Positions 53,397 through 62,153 of a stretch of 64,000 nucleotides of DNA are shown one piece after another. The notes beneath the pieces were generated by a model, which searched no databases, was not told the origin of the DNA, and saw only the letters and a list, made by a program, of their open reading frames with translations. A program made the position numbers and the translations under genes. The stretch covers positions 22,846-86,845 of the forward strand of contig DAIRSI010000019.1 in the NCBI GenBank assembly GCA_036804505.1, read 5' to 3'. The DNA comes from Phocaeicola_A sp036804505. GTDB taxonomy: Bacteria > Bacteroidota > Bacteroidia > Bacteroidales > Bacteroidaceae. Within the stretch, counting starts at the first letter, position 1, and every line of letters begins with the position of its first letter.

Positions 53397-55321
53397 AGGT
53401 TTTCCGCTTCTTTGAGCCAGACATCGGCACAGGCATCACTAGGCATGCGCCAGTCACCGCGTGGGGATATGGAAACACTGCCCACCTTCGGACCGTCGGG
53501 AAGACAACTTCTTTTGAACTGTTGGGAAAAGAATCTTCGAATAAATGTGCATAGCCATTTTTTGATGATATCTTTGCTATATCTGTCTTTGAATGCAATA
53601 TTTGCAAGATAGTAAATCTTGGCTGGCGAAAAACCGTTTCGCATAAAATTGTATAGAAAGAAGTCATGTAATTCATAAGGCCCGACGAGATCTTCCGTTT
53701 TTTGAGTTATTTTTCCTTCCTTGTCTGCCGGTATCAGCTCAGGACTGATTGGGGTGTCGATAATATCCAGAAGGGTGGTTTTGGAACTCTCGTCAACCTC
53801 GTTGATAGCGACCCAGTTTACCAGATGCTTTACGAGCGTTTTGGGTATGCTGGAATTTACTCCGTACATTGACATGTGGTCACCGTTGTAAGTGGCCCAT
53901 CCCAAAGCCAGTTCTGACAAGTCACCTGTGCCTATGACCATACCGTTCAGTTGGTTGGCAAGATCCATCAGTATCTGGGTACGTTCTCGTGCCTGTCCGT
54001 TTTCATAGGTAACATCCTTTTTTTCCATATCATGCCCGATATCTTTGAAGTGCTGGATGCAGGACTCCTTTATGCTTATTTCCCGTAATGTAATACCTAG
54101 GGACCGGATCAGTTGCACTGCGTTGTGATAGGTGCGGTCCGTTGTTCCAAATCCGGGCATGGTTACACCGATGATGCCTTTCCGGTCCATTCCCAGTTTG
54201 TCGAAGGTCTTCACACAAACAAGCAAAGCCAGTGTAGAATCCAATCCACCCGAAATACCGATGACTGCAGTCTTGCTGTGAGTGTGCACGATGCGTTTGG
54301 CCAGACCGGCTGTCTGGATGGAAAATATTTCTTCGCACCGTTCGTCAAGTCTGTTTCCTGACGGTACAAATGGTAAGGCATTAATCTCTCGGTTAAGTTC
54401 TGTTTGAGAGCCTTTTTTCTGATTGATGCAAGTAATGGTCAGATGATCATCTTTATATTGGTTGGCACTTGTACCATAGGTAGTATTTACCCGGCGTTCC
54501 ATTCTTAAAAAATCAACATCTATTTCGCTGATGATCAATTGAGGTTTAAAAGAAAATCTTTCACTTTCGGACAGCAATGTTCCATTTTCGTAGATCATTC
54601 CGTTTCCTGTAAACACAATGTCCGTAGTGGACTCACCGAATCCGCAGGAAGAAAATACATATCCGGACAGGCATCTGGCAGATTGCTGGCTTACTAGAGA
54701 TTTGACATAATTATGCTTGCTGATGCATTCATTGTCGGCCGACATATTGAACAGAATCTCTGCGCCATTCAAAGCCAGGAAGCTGCTTGGAGGAATGGTT
54801 GCCCACACATCCTCGCATATTTCTATTCCAAACGAATAGTTTTCCGTTTGGAATATCTGTCGGGAAGTGACTGGGAAAGCAGCCGCATCAGCATAGAGGC
54901 TGATGAACTGATTCAAGGTACTTCCGTTGGAGAACCAGCGCATCTCATAGAATTCTTTATAGTTGGGAAGATAAGTTTTGGGTACAATGCCTTTGACTGC
55001 TCCGTCGTTGATTACTGCAGCAGTATTATATAGAATACCGTTTATCTGAAGGGGAAGTCCCACAATGGCAATGATATTCTTGCTTTTGCTCCATTCCGCA
55101 ATCTTTCTTAATCCGGCTTTTGCTTCTTCAAGCAGAACGTTTTGTGCAAAAAGGTCTGCGCATGAATATCCTGTAATTCCCAGTTCAGGGAATATAATGA
55201 TTTCCACACCTTGTTTTTCCGCATCCTCCAACAATTCAATAGTTCTTTTTGTATTGAAATCACAGTCGGCAACTTTTACCGAAGGGATTGCAGCAGCTAC
55301 TTTTACGTATCCAAAGTTCAT
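53393..55321 (-). CDS. nadE: Glutamine-dependent NAD+ synthetase
   Basis: Last step of NAD synthesis using glutamine as nitrogen donor. 642 residues: an N-terminal nitrilase-type glutaminase (1-280; catalytic Glu in FPELGITGYSCADL, Lys in PKTYLPNYKEFYE, Cys in GIEICEDVWA) and a C-terminal synthetase (ATP PP-loop GISGGLDSTLALLV; GTGDLSELALGW; NSSIPKTLVK). Full-length two-domain form. Confidence 0.96.
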   Translation of the reverse strand: MNFGYVKVAAAIPSVKVADCDFNTKRTIELLEDAEKQGVEIIIFPELGITGYSCADLFAQNVLLEEAKAGLRKIAEWSKSKNIIAIVGLPLQINGILYNTAAVINDGAVKGIVPKTYLPNYKEFYEMRWFSNGSTLNQFISLYADAAAFPVTSRQIFQTENYSFGIEICEDVWATIPPSSFLALNGAEILFNMSADNECISKHNYVKSLVSQQSARCLSGYVFSSCGFGESTTDIVFTGNGMIYENGTLLSESERFSFKPQLIISEIDVDFLRMERRVNTTYGTSANQYKDDHLTITCINQKKGSQTELNREINALPFVPSGNRLDERCEEIFSIQTAGLAKRIVHTHSKTAVIGISGGLDSTLALLVCVKTFDKLGMDRKGIIGVTMPGFGTTDRTYHNAVQLIRSLGITLREISIKESCIQHFKDIGHDMEKKDVTYENGQARERTQILMDLANQLNGMVIGTGDLSELALGWATYNGDHMSMYGVNSSIPKTLVKHLVNWVAINEVDESSKTTLLDIIDTPISPELIPADKEGKITQKTEDLVGPYELHDFFLYNFMRNGFSPAKIYYLANIAFKDRYSKDIIKKWLCTFIRRFFSQQFKRSCLPDGPKVGSVSISPRGDWRMPSDACADVWLKEAENL

Positions 55322-55350
55322 ATCTTCTTTTATTCAGATGGTTATTCATT

Positions 55351-55359
55351 GCAAAGGTA
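55351..55359 (-). promoter_or_regulatory. -7 element of nadE
   Basis: The minus strand reads TACCTTTGC, perfect consensus, 29 bases before the ATG. Confidence 0.6.
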
Positions 55360-55390
55360 AAAAATAAATATGAAAAAAGTTCTTAAAACC

Positions 55391-55422
55391 TTTGGTATCT
55401 AAAAAATAGTCTATATATTTGC
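55391..55422 (+). promoter_or_regulatory. Bacteroides-type promoter of the Fur-like gene
   Basis: -33 TTTG (55391-55394) and -7 TATATTTGC (55414-55422) are 19 bp apart, the best-formed promoter in the window; the ATG follows at 55460. Confidence 0.75.
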
Positions 55423-55459
55423 AATTGAAACAAAGTTGTAATGATTACAAATATGAATT

Positions 55460-55894
55460 ATGGACATAAATGAAGTGATTTTAAATTTAGAAGAACATTC
55501 CATCAAACCTTCCATGCAAAGGATTAAGATTATGGAATATTTGATGGAACATCACACTCATCCAAATGTAGATGAAATTCATTCGGCTTTGTCTCCTCAA
55601 TTGCCTACATTATCCAAGACTACGGTATATAATACCTTGAAGTTGTTTGTGTGCCAAGGTGCAGCGTTGATGTTGACAATTGATGATAAAAATATTTGTT
55701 TTGATGCCGATACCAGTTTGCATGCACATTTTCTGTGCACGGAATGTGGTAAAGTATACGACCTTCCTTATAAAGGTGAAATGAATTTATTGGGATCGGA
55801 AGTTATTGACGGTAATCTGGTAAAGGAAGTTCATCAGTATTACAGAGGCGTATGCAAGAAGTGTCTAAAGAATAAAAAGAATATTATTAACTAA
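55460..55894 (+). CDS. Fur family transcriptional repressor, PerR-like by context
   Basis: Metal-dependent repressor, 144 residues. Winged helix HTH in the first ~80 residues (RIKIMEYLMEHHTHPNVDEIHSAL, LSKTTVYNTLKLFVCQGAA). Metal-binding His cluster HAHFLCTECGKVYDLP, with CTEC and C-terminal CKKC giving the structural zinc site. It lies 19 bp upstream of a rubrerythrin gene, and this pairing (PerR-Rbr) is typical of peroxide response in anaerobes. Whether it senses peroxide or iron cannot be told from sequence alone. Confidence 0.9.
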   Translation: MDINEVILNLEEHSIKPSMQRIKIMEYLMEHHTHPNVDEIHSALSPQLPTLSKTTVYNTLKLFVCQGAALMLTIDDKNICFDADTSLHAHFLCTECGKVYDLPYKGEMNLLGSEVIDGNLVKEVHQYYRGVCKKCLKNKKNIIN

Positions 55895-55913
55895 CAATTA
55901 AAATAAAAAGATT

Positions 55914-56459
55914 ATGAAAAAGTTTATTTGTACAGTATGTGGTTATATCCACGAAGGTGATGCAGCTCCTGAAAAATGTCCTATGTGCGGAGCACCAAGT
56001 TCAAAATTCAAAGAAATGGTAGATGAACAGATTTCTTTTGTTGCAGAACATGTTATTGGCGTAGCAAAGGGTTGTGATGAGGAAATGATTAAGGACTTGA
56101 ACGCTCATTTCAATGGTGAATGTACAGAAGTCGGCATGTATTTGGCTATGAGTCGTCAGGCTGACCGTGAAGGATATCCTGAAGTAGCAGAAGCTTTCAA
56201 ACGTTATGCATGGGAAGAGGCAGAACATGCTTCCAAATTTGCAGAATTGTTGGGTGACTGTGTATGGGACACCAAGACAAACCTGGAGAAACGTATGAAT
56301 GCAGAGTCTGGAGCATGTGCTGACAAGGCTCGTATTGCAAAACGTGCAAAGGAATTGAATCTGGATGCTATTCATGATACAGTTCATGAAATGGCAAGAG
56401 ATGAAGCTCGCCACGGAAAAGGTTTCGAAGGCTTGTATAACAGATATTTCAAGAAATAA
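55914..56459 (+). CDS. Rubrerythrin with N-terminal rubredoxin domain (reverse domain order)
   Basis: Peroxide-reducing diiron protein of 181 residues. The rubredoxin-like Fe(Cys)4 site is at the N-terminus (Cys6, 9, 22, 25: CTVCGY...CPMCGAP), before the ferritin-like four-helix domain with two ExxH motifs (EEAEHASKFAE about 101-111; DEARHGKGF about 163-171) and other carboxylate ligands. Classical rubrerythrins have the opposite order. In anaerobes the reverse form also reduces H2O2 and O2. Co-transcribed with the Fur/PerR-like gene and ended by a terminator. Confidence 0.94.
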   Translation: MKKFICTVCGYIHEGDAAPEKCPMCGAPSSKFKEMVDEQISFVAEHVIGVAKGCDEEMIKDLNAHFNGECTEVGMYLAMSRQADREGYPEVAEAFKRYAWEEAEHASKFAELLGDCVWDTKTNLEKRMNAESGACADKARIAKRAKELNLDAIHDTVHEMARDEARHGKGFEGLYNRYFKK

Positions 56460-56514
56460 TTAAGTGTCGTTTTAGCACTAATATCAATAGGTTTTTTCAA
56501 AAGTTCTAATAAAG

Positions 56515-56543
56515 AAAAAGCTCGCTGTGAAGCGAGCTTTTTT
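56515..56543 (+). terminator. Intrinsic terminator after the rubrerythrin gene
   Basis: AAGCTCGC-TGTGAA-GCGAGCTT with A run before and TTTT after; may also serve the convergent surface-protein gene. Confidence 0.88.
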
Positions 56544-56558
56544 GGTTTATAAGGGGCT

Positions 56559-58613
56559 TTAATTATTGATTGTGCCTGTGTTTGTTTTGGAGGAAACGGT
56601 CAAAGTATAACCATTGCAATTGATGGTCCCTTTGTTGACCAATGTTCCTATGACGGAATTTCCAGTCAGATTCCAGATACATCCTGCACCGATTGTTACG
56701 GTTCCCGATGCTGTGGATTTCCCGTCCGTATAATATCCTTTCCATATAGCCGAATCACTGAGCGTGACGTTGGCATAGCTGTAGGTATCGGTATATACGC
56801 GTCCTTCGTATGCATGGCTGCCGCCTTTCAGTATCAGGTTGCCTGTTCCTCCTTTGGTGGACCATTGTGTGTTGTAGTCAACATACATTAAGATACCCGA
56901 AGCGCATGAAACCTCCGTATCATTCAGAGTGAGCGTACCCGTAATCTTTGTCGGGACTTCCAGCAGTGGAGTACTGGTGCCCGTTGATGTCAACTTTCCT
57001 CCGTTCACGTATATGTAGCCATCGCTTCCGCTTGAATCTCCTGAACCGCTTTGCAGTATCATCATAGCTCTTTTGCTTGATCCCGAAGTGATGGAACTGT
57101 TATTGATAGTAATGGAATTGGAACCTTCTATTACTCCTATTTCTCCTACTTGTGAAAAGCCTTTAATATCGGAAACTGTTATGTTTCCTGTAGAATAAAG
57201 AACTGCGCTGTTGGTTCCGCGTGCTTCATAATAGCCTCCATTTACGGTAACCGTTCCGTAGCCGCGGTCTGTCGCAATGACCGAACAACTCTGCCCTTCA
57301 GTGATGATGTTGCAGTTGTTACCTGTGATGGTGCCGTTGTATGTGGCATGCAATCCTCTCGATGCTCCTTTATACGTATGAATAGTCACATTCTTGATGT
57401 TGACGGTCCCGCCATAGGCAACAATTGCGTTTGCTCCTTGTTGGTTGGTTGTGATGGTTCCTCCATAAATGTTTACGGTACCCAGATTTCCGCTCCAGCT
57501 GGCTTTTCCGCTTCCTGAGAATGAACAAGTTCCACTACCGGTAGAACAGATAGCTGCATAAGTACCGTAGAAACTTGAATTGTCGCCGCCACTGCCTGAT
57601 GATGCATATTTTAATAGATGGCAGTCGGTCAGTGTCAAATTATTCTGAGTGACTTTGAAGATATTTCCTTCCGATGTTGATGTATAATAGAAAGTCTTGT
57701 CTGCATAGTTAGTATCGGAGGTGATGGTTGCCGTGGTGCTGGAAAGAGTAACCGCTGACAGGGTAGCGGCAAGGGAGTAGCGATATCCGGCCACCAATCC
57801 TTTATTGCTTAGGGTCAGAGTCGTTTGATATGCGGAACTTCCGTCTTCACCGATTGCAGTAATCATCAAATCTGTAACTGACGATTGCGGTGCCACTACG
57901 ATATAGCCTGTATAGGTTGCTGCAGTTGTGGACTGAGTGGCTGCATCTTCCTGAATGTTGATTGTACCTGTTGTTGTAGCGGTCAACGTTCCGTTTGTCA
58001 TGTCGATGGTTCCTGATGTAATCAGGTCATTTGTGGGGCTTGAAAAAGAGATGGCACTGATAGCTTTCGATTCGGGCAGAGTGAGTTTGTAATATATGAC
58101 AGACATCAGGTGCTTGAACTGGAAGTTCAGGTTGCCGAAAGTAGATGAAGCCCACATGTAATCGTTTTCCTGTGCATCTTCCAAGTCACCGCTTTGGTTG
58201 GCCAGGTTGAATGGAACGGCTGCGGTTGTCAGTGTATTGTATGTCCCTTTTGAGGGATATAAGGCATAAATATTGTCGGTAGATGATGGGGTAGAGGAGA
58301 ACGTTCCGCTAAAAGTAGCCGATGAAGAACCTGCTCCGCTTGATAGGGTGAATTCGGTAGGTACTTGTGTGCTGGAAGAAGTGAAAGCACTGAATGTGTC
58401 TCCACTGCTCCATACTACAGCTGTTGTACCCTCTGTTGCATTATCTGTGTATGCTGTTCTGGTATTTAGAACCGGCTGAATGGCTGTTGCCGTCACTTCG
58501 ATGCTTTGGTTGTTGTCTTCGGCCAAATCCTCAGCTTCAGTAGAGCATCCGGTCAATCCTATCAGAAGAGCTATCATTGGAAAGCTCTTCCATATTACCT
58601 TATTTGTTTTCAT
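56559..58613 (-). CDS. Surface lipoprotein: fimbrillin-like N-terminus fused to a right-handed beta-helix
   Basis: 684 residues with a lipoprotein signal (ALLIGLTGC, lipid-attachment Cys at 23). Residues about 30-290 resemble the Mfa/FimB-type fimbrillin domains (TRTAYTDN...VVWSSGDTFSAF; YALYPSKGTY; FKHLMSVIYYKLTLPES). From about 310 to the end come repeated short beta-helix rungs rich in G, T, S and N (GTVNIYGGTITTNQQGANAIVAYGG, GTVTVNGGYYEARGTNSAVLYS, GSHAYEGRV), typical of secreted adhesins or polysaccharide-binding scaffolds. No catalytic motif was recognised. It lies 12 bp downstream of the Ig-repeat lipoprotein gene on the same strand and is probably in one operon with it. Confidence 0.82.
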   Translation of the reverse strand: MKTNKVIWKSFPMIALLIGLTGCSTEAEDLAEDNNQSIEVTATAIQPVLNTRTAYTDNATEGTTAVVWSSGDTFSAFTSSSTQVPTEFTLSSGAGSSSATFSGTFSSTPSSTDNIYALYPSKGTYNTLTTAAVPFNLANQSGDLEDAQENDYMWASSTFGNLNFQFKHLMSVIYYKLTLPESKAISAISFSSPTNDLITSGTIDMTNGTLTATTTGTINIQEDAATQSTTAATYTGYIVVAPQSSVTDLMITAIGEDGSSAYQTTLTLSNKGLVAGYRYSLAATLSAVTLSSTTATITSDTNYADKTFYYTSTSEGNIFKVTQNNLTLTDCHLLKYASSGSGGDNSSFYGTYAAICSTGSGTCSFSGSGKASWSGNLGTVNIYGGTITTNQQGANAIVAYGGTVNIKNVTIHTYKGASRGLHATYNGTITGNNCNIITEGQSCSVIATDRGYGTVTVNGGYYEARGTNSAVLYSTGNITVSDIKGFSQVGEIGVIEGSNSITINNSSITSGSSKRAMMILQSGSGDSSGSDGYIYVNGGKLTSTGTSTPLLEVPTKITGTLTLNDTEVSCASGILMYVDYNTQWSTKGGTGNLILKGGSHAYEGRVYTDTYSYANVTLSDSAIWKGYYTDGKSTASGTVTIGAGCIWNLTGNSVIGTLVNKGTINCNGYTLTVSSKTNTGTINN

Positions 58614-58625
58614 AATGTTTTTCTT

Positions 58626-59543
58626 TTAATTGAGTGAACCGCCATTTTGCCAATCATTTACATTTCCGCCGTTGTTTGTTCCTGTACTCGCAGCCGTAAC
58701 GGTTACAGCGCAAGTCGCCGTTTTGCTGCCATCGGTAGTGGTAACGGTGATAGTGGCTGTTCCGGCTTTTACTCCGGTTACTTTTCCTGCAGAACTGACT
58801 GTAGCTACAGCGGTGTCGCCGGATGTCCATGTCACTGTCTGGTCGGTTGCTGTAGTCGGACTGACCGTAGCGGTTAGCGTTTCACTGGATCCGGCAGTAA
58901 GAGATAGCGTCGATTTGTTTAAAGAGACACCCGTTACGGAAACGGTTGCAGCCGTAACGGTTACAGCGCAAGTCGCCGTTTTGCTGCCATCGGTAGTGGT
59001 AACGGTGATAGTGGCTGTTCCGGCTTTTACTCCGGTTACTTTTCCTGCAGAACTGACTGTAGCTACAGCGGTGTCGCCGGATGTCCATGTCACTGTCTGG
59101 TCGGTTGCTGTAGTCGGACTGACCGTAGCGGTTAGCGTTTCACTGGATCCGGCAGTAAGAGATAGCGTCGATTTGTTTAAAGAGACACCCGTTACGGAAA
59201 CGGTTGCTGCCGTGACTGTTACTGTACATGTAGCTGTCTTGCTGCCATCGGTCGTTGTAACGGTGATGGTTGCCGAGCCTGCTGTAACTCCGGAAACGGT
59301 TCCTCCGCTTACGGTTGCTACAGATGTGTTACTTGAACTCCAAGATACTGTCTGGTCAGTAGCTGTGGTCGGACTAATGGTTGCAGTAAGGGTTTCACTG
59401 GAACCTGCTGTGAGAGATAGTGTTGTCTTGTTAAGAGAAACACTTGTTACCGAGACTGTTGAATCTTCGTCATCATCGCTGCTGCTGCAAGATATGAACG
59501 GCAGCGTGAGTAAGAGTAAGGCAATAAATCTAGACTTATTCAT
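58626..59543 (-). CDS. Lipoprotein with three bacterial Ig-like (BIG_2) domains
   Basis: 305 residues from the ATG at 59543 (MNKSRFIALLLLTLPFISC, lipid-attachment Cys at 19; the longer frame adds a non-signal stretch). Three Ig-like domains of 86 residues follow, each SVxxVSLNKxTLSLTAGSSE ... SKTATCxVTVTAA. Domains 2 and 3 are identical in protein and DNA. A short tail ends in NVNDWQNGGSLN. Such domains space surface structures or mediate adhesion. It is upstream of and probably co-transcribed with the fimbrillin/beta-helix gene. Confidence 0.88.
   Translation of the reverse strand: MNKSRFIALLLLTLPFISCSSSDDDEDSTVSVTSVSLNKTTLSLTAGSSETLTATISPTTATDQTVSWSSSNTSVATVSGGTVSGVTAGSATITVTTTDGSKTATCTVTVTAATVSVTGVSLNKSTLSLTAGSSETLTATVSPTTATDQTVTWTSGDTAVATVSSAGKVTGVKAGTATITVTTTDGSKTATCAVTVTAATVSVTGVSLNKSTLSLTAGSSETLTATVSPTTATDQTVTWTSGDTAVATVSSAGKVTGVKAGTATITVTTTDGSKTATCAVTVTAASTGTNNGGNVNDWQNGGSLN
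58690..58947 (-). repeat. 258-bp tandem repeat, copy A (third Ig-like domain)
   Basis: Appears identical base for base to 58948-59205; period 258 bp = 86 codons, so copies can be gained or lost in frame. Confidence 0.92.
58948..59205 (-). repeat. 258-bp tandem repeat, copy B (second Ig-like domain)
   Basis: Directly abuts copy A. The first Ig-like domain (beyond 59206) encodes a similar protein but its DNA has diverged. Confidence 0.92.
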
Positions 59544-59671
59544 ACTTAATGTATTTGTTTTATAAATAGAAAATGTCAAATGATTCTGTTATTAATAAAA
59601 CAAAATTAATAAGTATTAAAAACACAAGGAAATAATATCTATGAATCAGCCCTTTTCAATTATGAGAAATG

Positions 59672-59702
59672 AAAAAAGCCATACCGGAAATTCGGTATGG
59701 CT
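59672..59702 (-). terminator. Intrinsic terminator after the OmpH/Skp-like gene
   Basis: AGCCATACCG (59677-59686) and CGGTATGGCT (59693-59702) form a ten-pair stem; on the minus strand it is followed by TTTTTC. Confidence 0.9.
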
Positions 59703-59727
59703 TTCACTTAATATGTCTGGAATAAAA

Positions 59728-60330
59728 TTATTTATTCGTTTTTGCTGCACGAGAGTAGCGTTTGTTCAGTCCTGCTACAATTTCCTTAGTGATGTTGTAG
59801 GCTGAGTCTGCATACAGCAGGTTGTCAAAACCGGTGTTGCTGAGAATCAAGCTGTAACCATGGGTTTTGTTGTATATCTTCAGATACGAGTTGATGGAAT
59901 CGCGCAACTGGAGACTGTTCTTCTGGTTTTCATTGGCCAAGTCTGCACTGAGTCTGTCCTGCAATGCCTGCAAGTCCTGTGCTTTCTTCTGAAGACGCAT
60001 TTGTTCCTGCTGAACGCGTTCCTGGCTTGTGAAGCCTCCGTTCTGGTATTTGCGCTGGAACTCATTGGCATCGTCATCCAATTCTTTTTTCTTTTGGTTG
60101 AGAGTGGCGCGGATATTCTCCTCTTTTTTCATCATCAGTTCGTTGAGGTCATTCCAAAAATCATATTTGGTGAGCAGGGTGTCCACTTCTACATAAGCAA
60201 TCTTCATGTTTGTTGTTCCACCTGGTTTGGAAACGATAGGTGCATCATCTGATTTGTTGTTGCATTGAGACAACATAAAGATAGCGGCTACTGCCAAAAA
60301 TCCATTCACGAAAAATCTTAATTTTTTCAT
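59728..60330 (-). CDS. OmpH/Skp-like periplasmic chaperone, predicted lipoprotein
   Basis: 200 residues. Lipoprotein signal with Cys at 23 (AIFMLSQC then NNKSDD). After a short linker comes the Skp pattern: IAYVEVDTLLTKYDFWNDL, a long charged coiled coil (about 65-150; MKKEENIRATLNQKKKELDDDANEFQRKY...ERVQQEQMRLQKKAQDLQAL) and the final strand (YSLILSNTGFDNLLYADSAYNITKEIVAGLNKRY). Skp holds unfolded outer-membrane proteins. Classical Skp is soluble; here lipid anchoring is predicted. Confidence 0.9.
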   Translation of the reverse strand: MKKLRFFVNGFLAVAAIFMLSQCNNKSDDAPIVSKPGGTTNMKIAYVEVDTLLTKYDFWNDLNELMMKKEENIRATLNQKKKELDDDANEFQRKYQNGGFTSQERVQQEQMRLQKKAQDLQALQDRLSADLANENQKNSLQLRDSINSYLKIYNKTHGYSLILSNTGFDNLLYADSAYNITKEIVAGLNKRYSRAAKTNK

Positions 60331-60362
60331 AAGTACGTATTTAGTTATTATTTTTTCCGATA

Positions 60363-60572
60363 TTATTCCCGCTCATTGATAGCAAAACGGCTTTTTACGC
60401 GTGCTTCCAAGTCCTGTGACTGCACACAGCCTATGCCGCGCTTGTTCATCGCCTTGCTTCCTCCCACGTGTGTGTTGGGAAAGCGGCCATGCTTTTTGAA
60501 AAGAATTTTGATTGCTAAAAAGCAGAAGCTTATAGCAACAATTAACAATGTTATGACAATAGTTCCGAGCAT
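60363..60572 (-). CDS. Small conserved membrane protein of unknown function
   Basis: 69 residues: one N-terminal membrane helix (IVITLLIVAISFCFLAIKILF) then a conserved-looking polar tail (KKHGRFPNTHVGGSKAMNKRGIGCVQSQDLEAR). I know this tail pattern from many Bacteroidales small proteins but not its function. A -7 element lies 29 bases upstream, which supports that the gene is real. It precedes the Skp-like gene by 32 bp and may be read with it. Confidence 0.82.
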   Translation of the reverse strand: MLGTIVITLLIVAISFCFLAIKILFKKHGRFPNTHVGGSKAMNKRGIGCVQSQDLEARVKSRFAINERE

Positions 60573-60600
60573 TTATTATTAATTTTGTAAATAATTAGAT

Positions 60601-60609
60601 GCAAAGATA
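60601..60609 (-). promoter_or_regulatory. -7 element upstream of the small membrane protein gene
   Basis: The minus strand reads TATCTTTGC, perfect consensus, 28 bases before the ATG at 60572. Confidence 0.6.
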
Positions 60610-60696
60610 GAGTTAAACGGCAAAGTGATTGATATTGGCGAGTCAATTTAACCTATTTTAGCACAGAAATAGCATTAACAAGTAAAATTAATAGAA

Positions 60697-62151
60697 ATGA
60701 GTATGACTACTTTAAAACCTGAACGTGTATTTCATTTTTTTCATGAGATTTGTCAAGTACCCCGTCCTTCAAAAAAAGAAGAGAAGATAAGGGCTTTTCT
60801 GATAAAATTTGCTCAAGACCGCAATCTGGAGTATAAGACGGATGAAGTGGGTAACGTAGTGATTATGAAAGGTGCAACCCCCGGCTTCGAAAACCGCAAG
60901 AAGGTGATTCTTCAATCGCACATGGATATGGTTTGCGAGAAGAACAACGATACGGTGCATGATTTCGAAAAAGATCCTATAATGACTTATGTGGATGGTG
61001 AATGGCTTCGTGCCAAAGGTACAACCTTGGGTGCCGATAACGGTATCGGTATAGCTACCGAACTGGCCATTCTGGATGCCGATGACATAGAACACGGTGA
61101 TATTGAGTGTGTTTTTACTGTAGATGAAGAGACAGGCTTGACCGGTGCTTTTGCCATGAAGGAAGGCTTCATGACGGGCGATATTCTCTTGAATCTGGAT
61201 TCGGAGGACGAAGGCGAGATGTTCATCGGTTGTGCAGGCGGTTGCCGCACATCGGCTGTTTTCGAATTTTCCGAAGTTTCTGCTCCTAAGGGCTATTTTT
61301 TCTTCAGGGTAGCTGTGGAGGGACTTACCGGAGGACATTCCGGCGATGACATCAATAAAGGACGTGCCAATGCCAACAAACTCTTGTGCCGTTTCTTGAA
61401 CAAGGCTGCCGAAAAATATGATTTGTATCTTTGTGAGATAAAAGGAGGCAATCTTCATAATGCCATTCCCCGCGAGGCTCATGCTTTGTGTGCCATCCCA
61501 ATGGAGGACAAGGAAAATATCCGTGTGGACTTGAATGTTTATGCATCGGAGGTTGAGGCTGAATTTGCCGTAACGGAACCGAACATGAAGTTTGTGTTGG
61601 GTTCGGAAAACCCGCAGGAGAAAGTAGTGGACAAGACTGTTTCCGATCGTTTCCTGAAAGCGATGGAAGGCGTGTTCAATGGCGTTTATGCCATGAGTCA
61701 GGACATTGAAGGACTGGTGGAGACCTCATCCAACCTGGCTGCAATCAAGATGCTTCCCGGAAGAATACAGGTCGACAGCAGCCAGCGCAGTTCCATTCTG
61801 TCAGCTCGCAAGGATGTTTCCGACTGTCTGAAAGCAACTCTCGAACTTGCCGGAGCCAAGGTGGATGTGGGTGATGGTTATCCGGGCTGGAAGCCGAATA
61901 CCCATTCCGAGATTTTGGAAGTGGCACTCGACACCTATCGTAAATTGTTCGGCAAGGAAGCCAAGGCAAAAGCCATTCATGCCGGTCTGGAATGCGGATT
62001 GTTTCTGGAGAAGAATCCATCTTTGGATATGATTTCCTTTGGACCTACCTTGCGCGGAGTTCATTCTCCCGATGAACGCATGCTCATCCCTACGGTAGAA
62101 AAGTTCTGGAATCATTTGATGGAAATATTGAAAAACATACCGGCTAAATAA
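60697..62151 (+). CDS. pepD: Aminoacyl-histidine dipeptidase (M20C, PepD)
   Basis: Cytosolic zinc dipeptidase, 484 residues, the usual PepD length. Motifs: VILQSHMDMVCEKN (metal His and Asp), GTTLGADNGIGIA, VFTVDEETGLTGA (catalytic Glu pair), LNLDSEDEGEMFIGCAGG, GLTGGHSGDDINKGRANA (dimerisation lid), and C-terminal GLECGLF and GVHSPDERM. ATGs at codons 1 and 3 are both possible. It is followed after 2 bp by the exported phosphatase-family gene. Confidence 0.96.
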   Translation: MSMTTLKPERVFHFFHEICQVPRPSKKEEKIRAFLIKFAQDRNLEYKTDEVGNVVIMKGATPGFENRKKVILQSHMDMVCEKNNDTVHDFEKDPIMTYVDGEWLRAKGTTLGADNGIGIATELAILDADDIEHGDIECVFTVDEETGLTGAFAMKEGFMTGDILLNLDSEDEGEMFIGCAGGCRTSAVFEFSEVSAPKGYFFFRVAVEGLTGGHSGDDINKGRANANKLLCRFLNKAAEKYDLYLCEIKGGNLHNAIPREAHALCAIPMEDKENIRVDLNVYASEVEAEFAVTEPNMKFVLGSENPQEKVVDKTVSDRFLKAMEGVFNGVYAMSQDIEGLVETSSNLAAIKMLPGRIQVDSSQRSSILSARKDVSDCLKATLELAGAKVDVGDGYPGWKPNTHSEILEVALDTYRKLFGKEAKAKAIHAGLECGLFLEKNPSLDMISFGPTLRGVHSPDERMLIPTVEKFWNHLMEILKNIPAK

Positions 62152-62153
62152 CT

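Noticed and set aside
58630..59565. 311-codon open frame antisense to the Ig-repeat lipoprotein gene
   Set aside because: It mirrors the repeated low-complexity codons of the real gene; no signal, motif or promoter, and the Val/Ala/Pro-rich product is a composition artefact.
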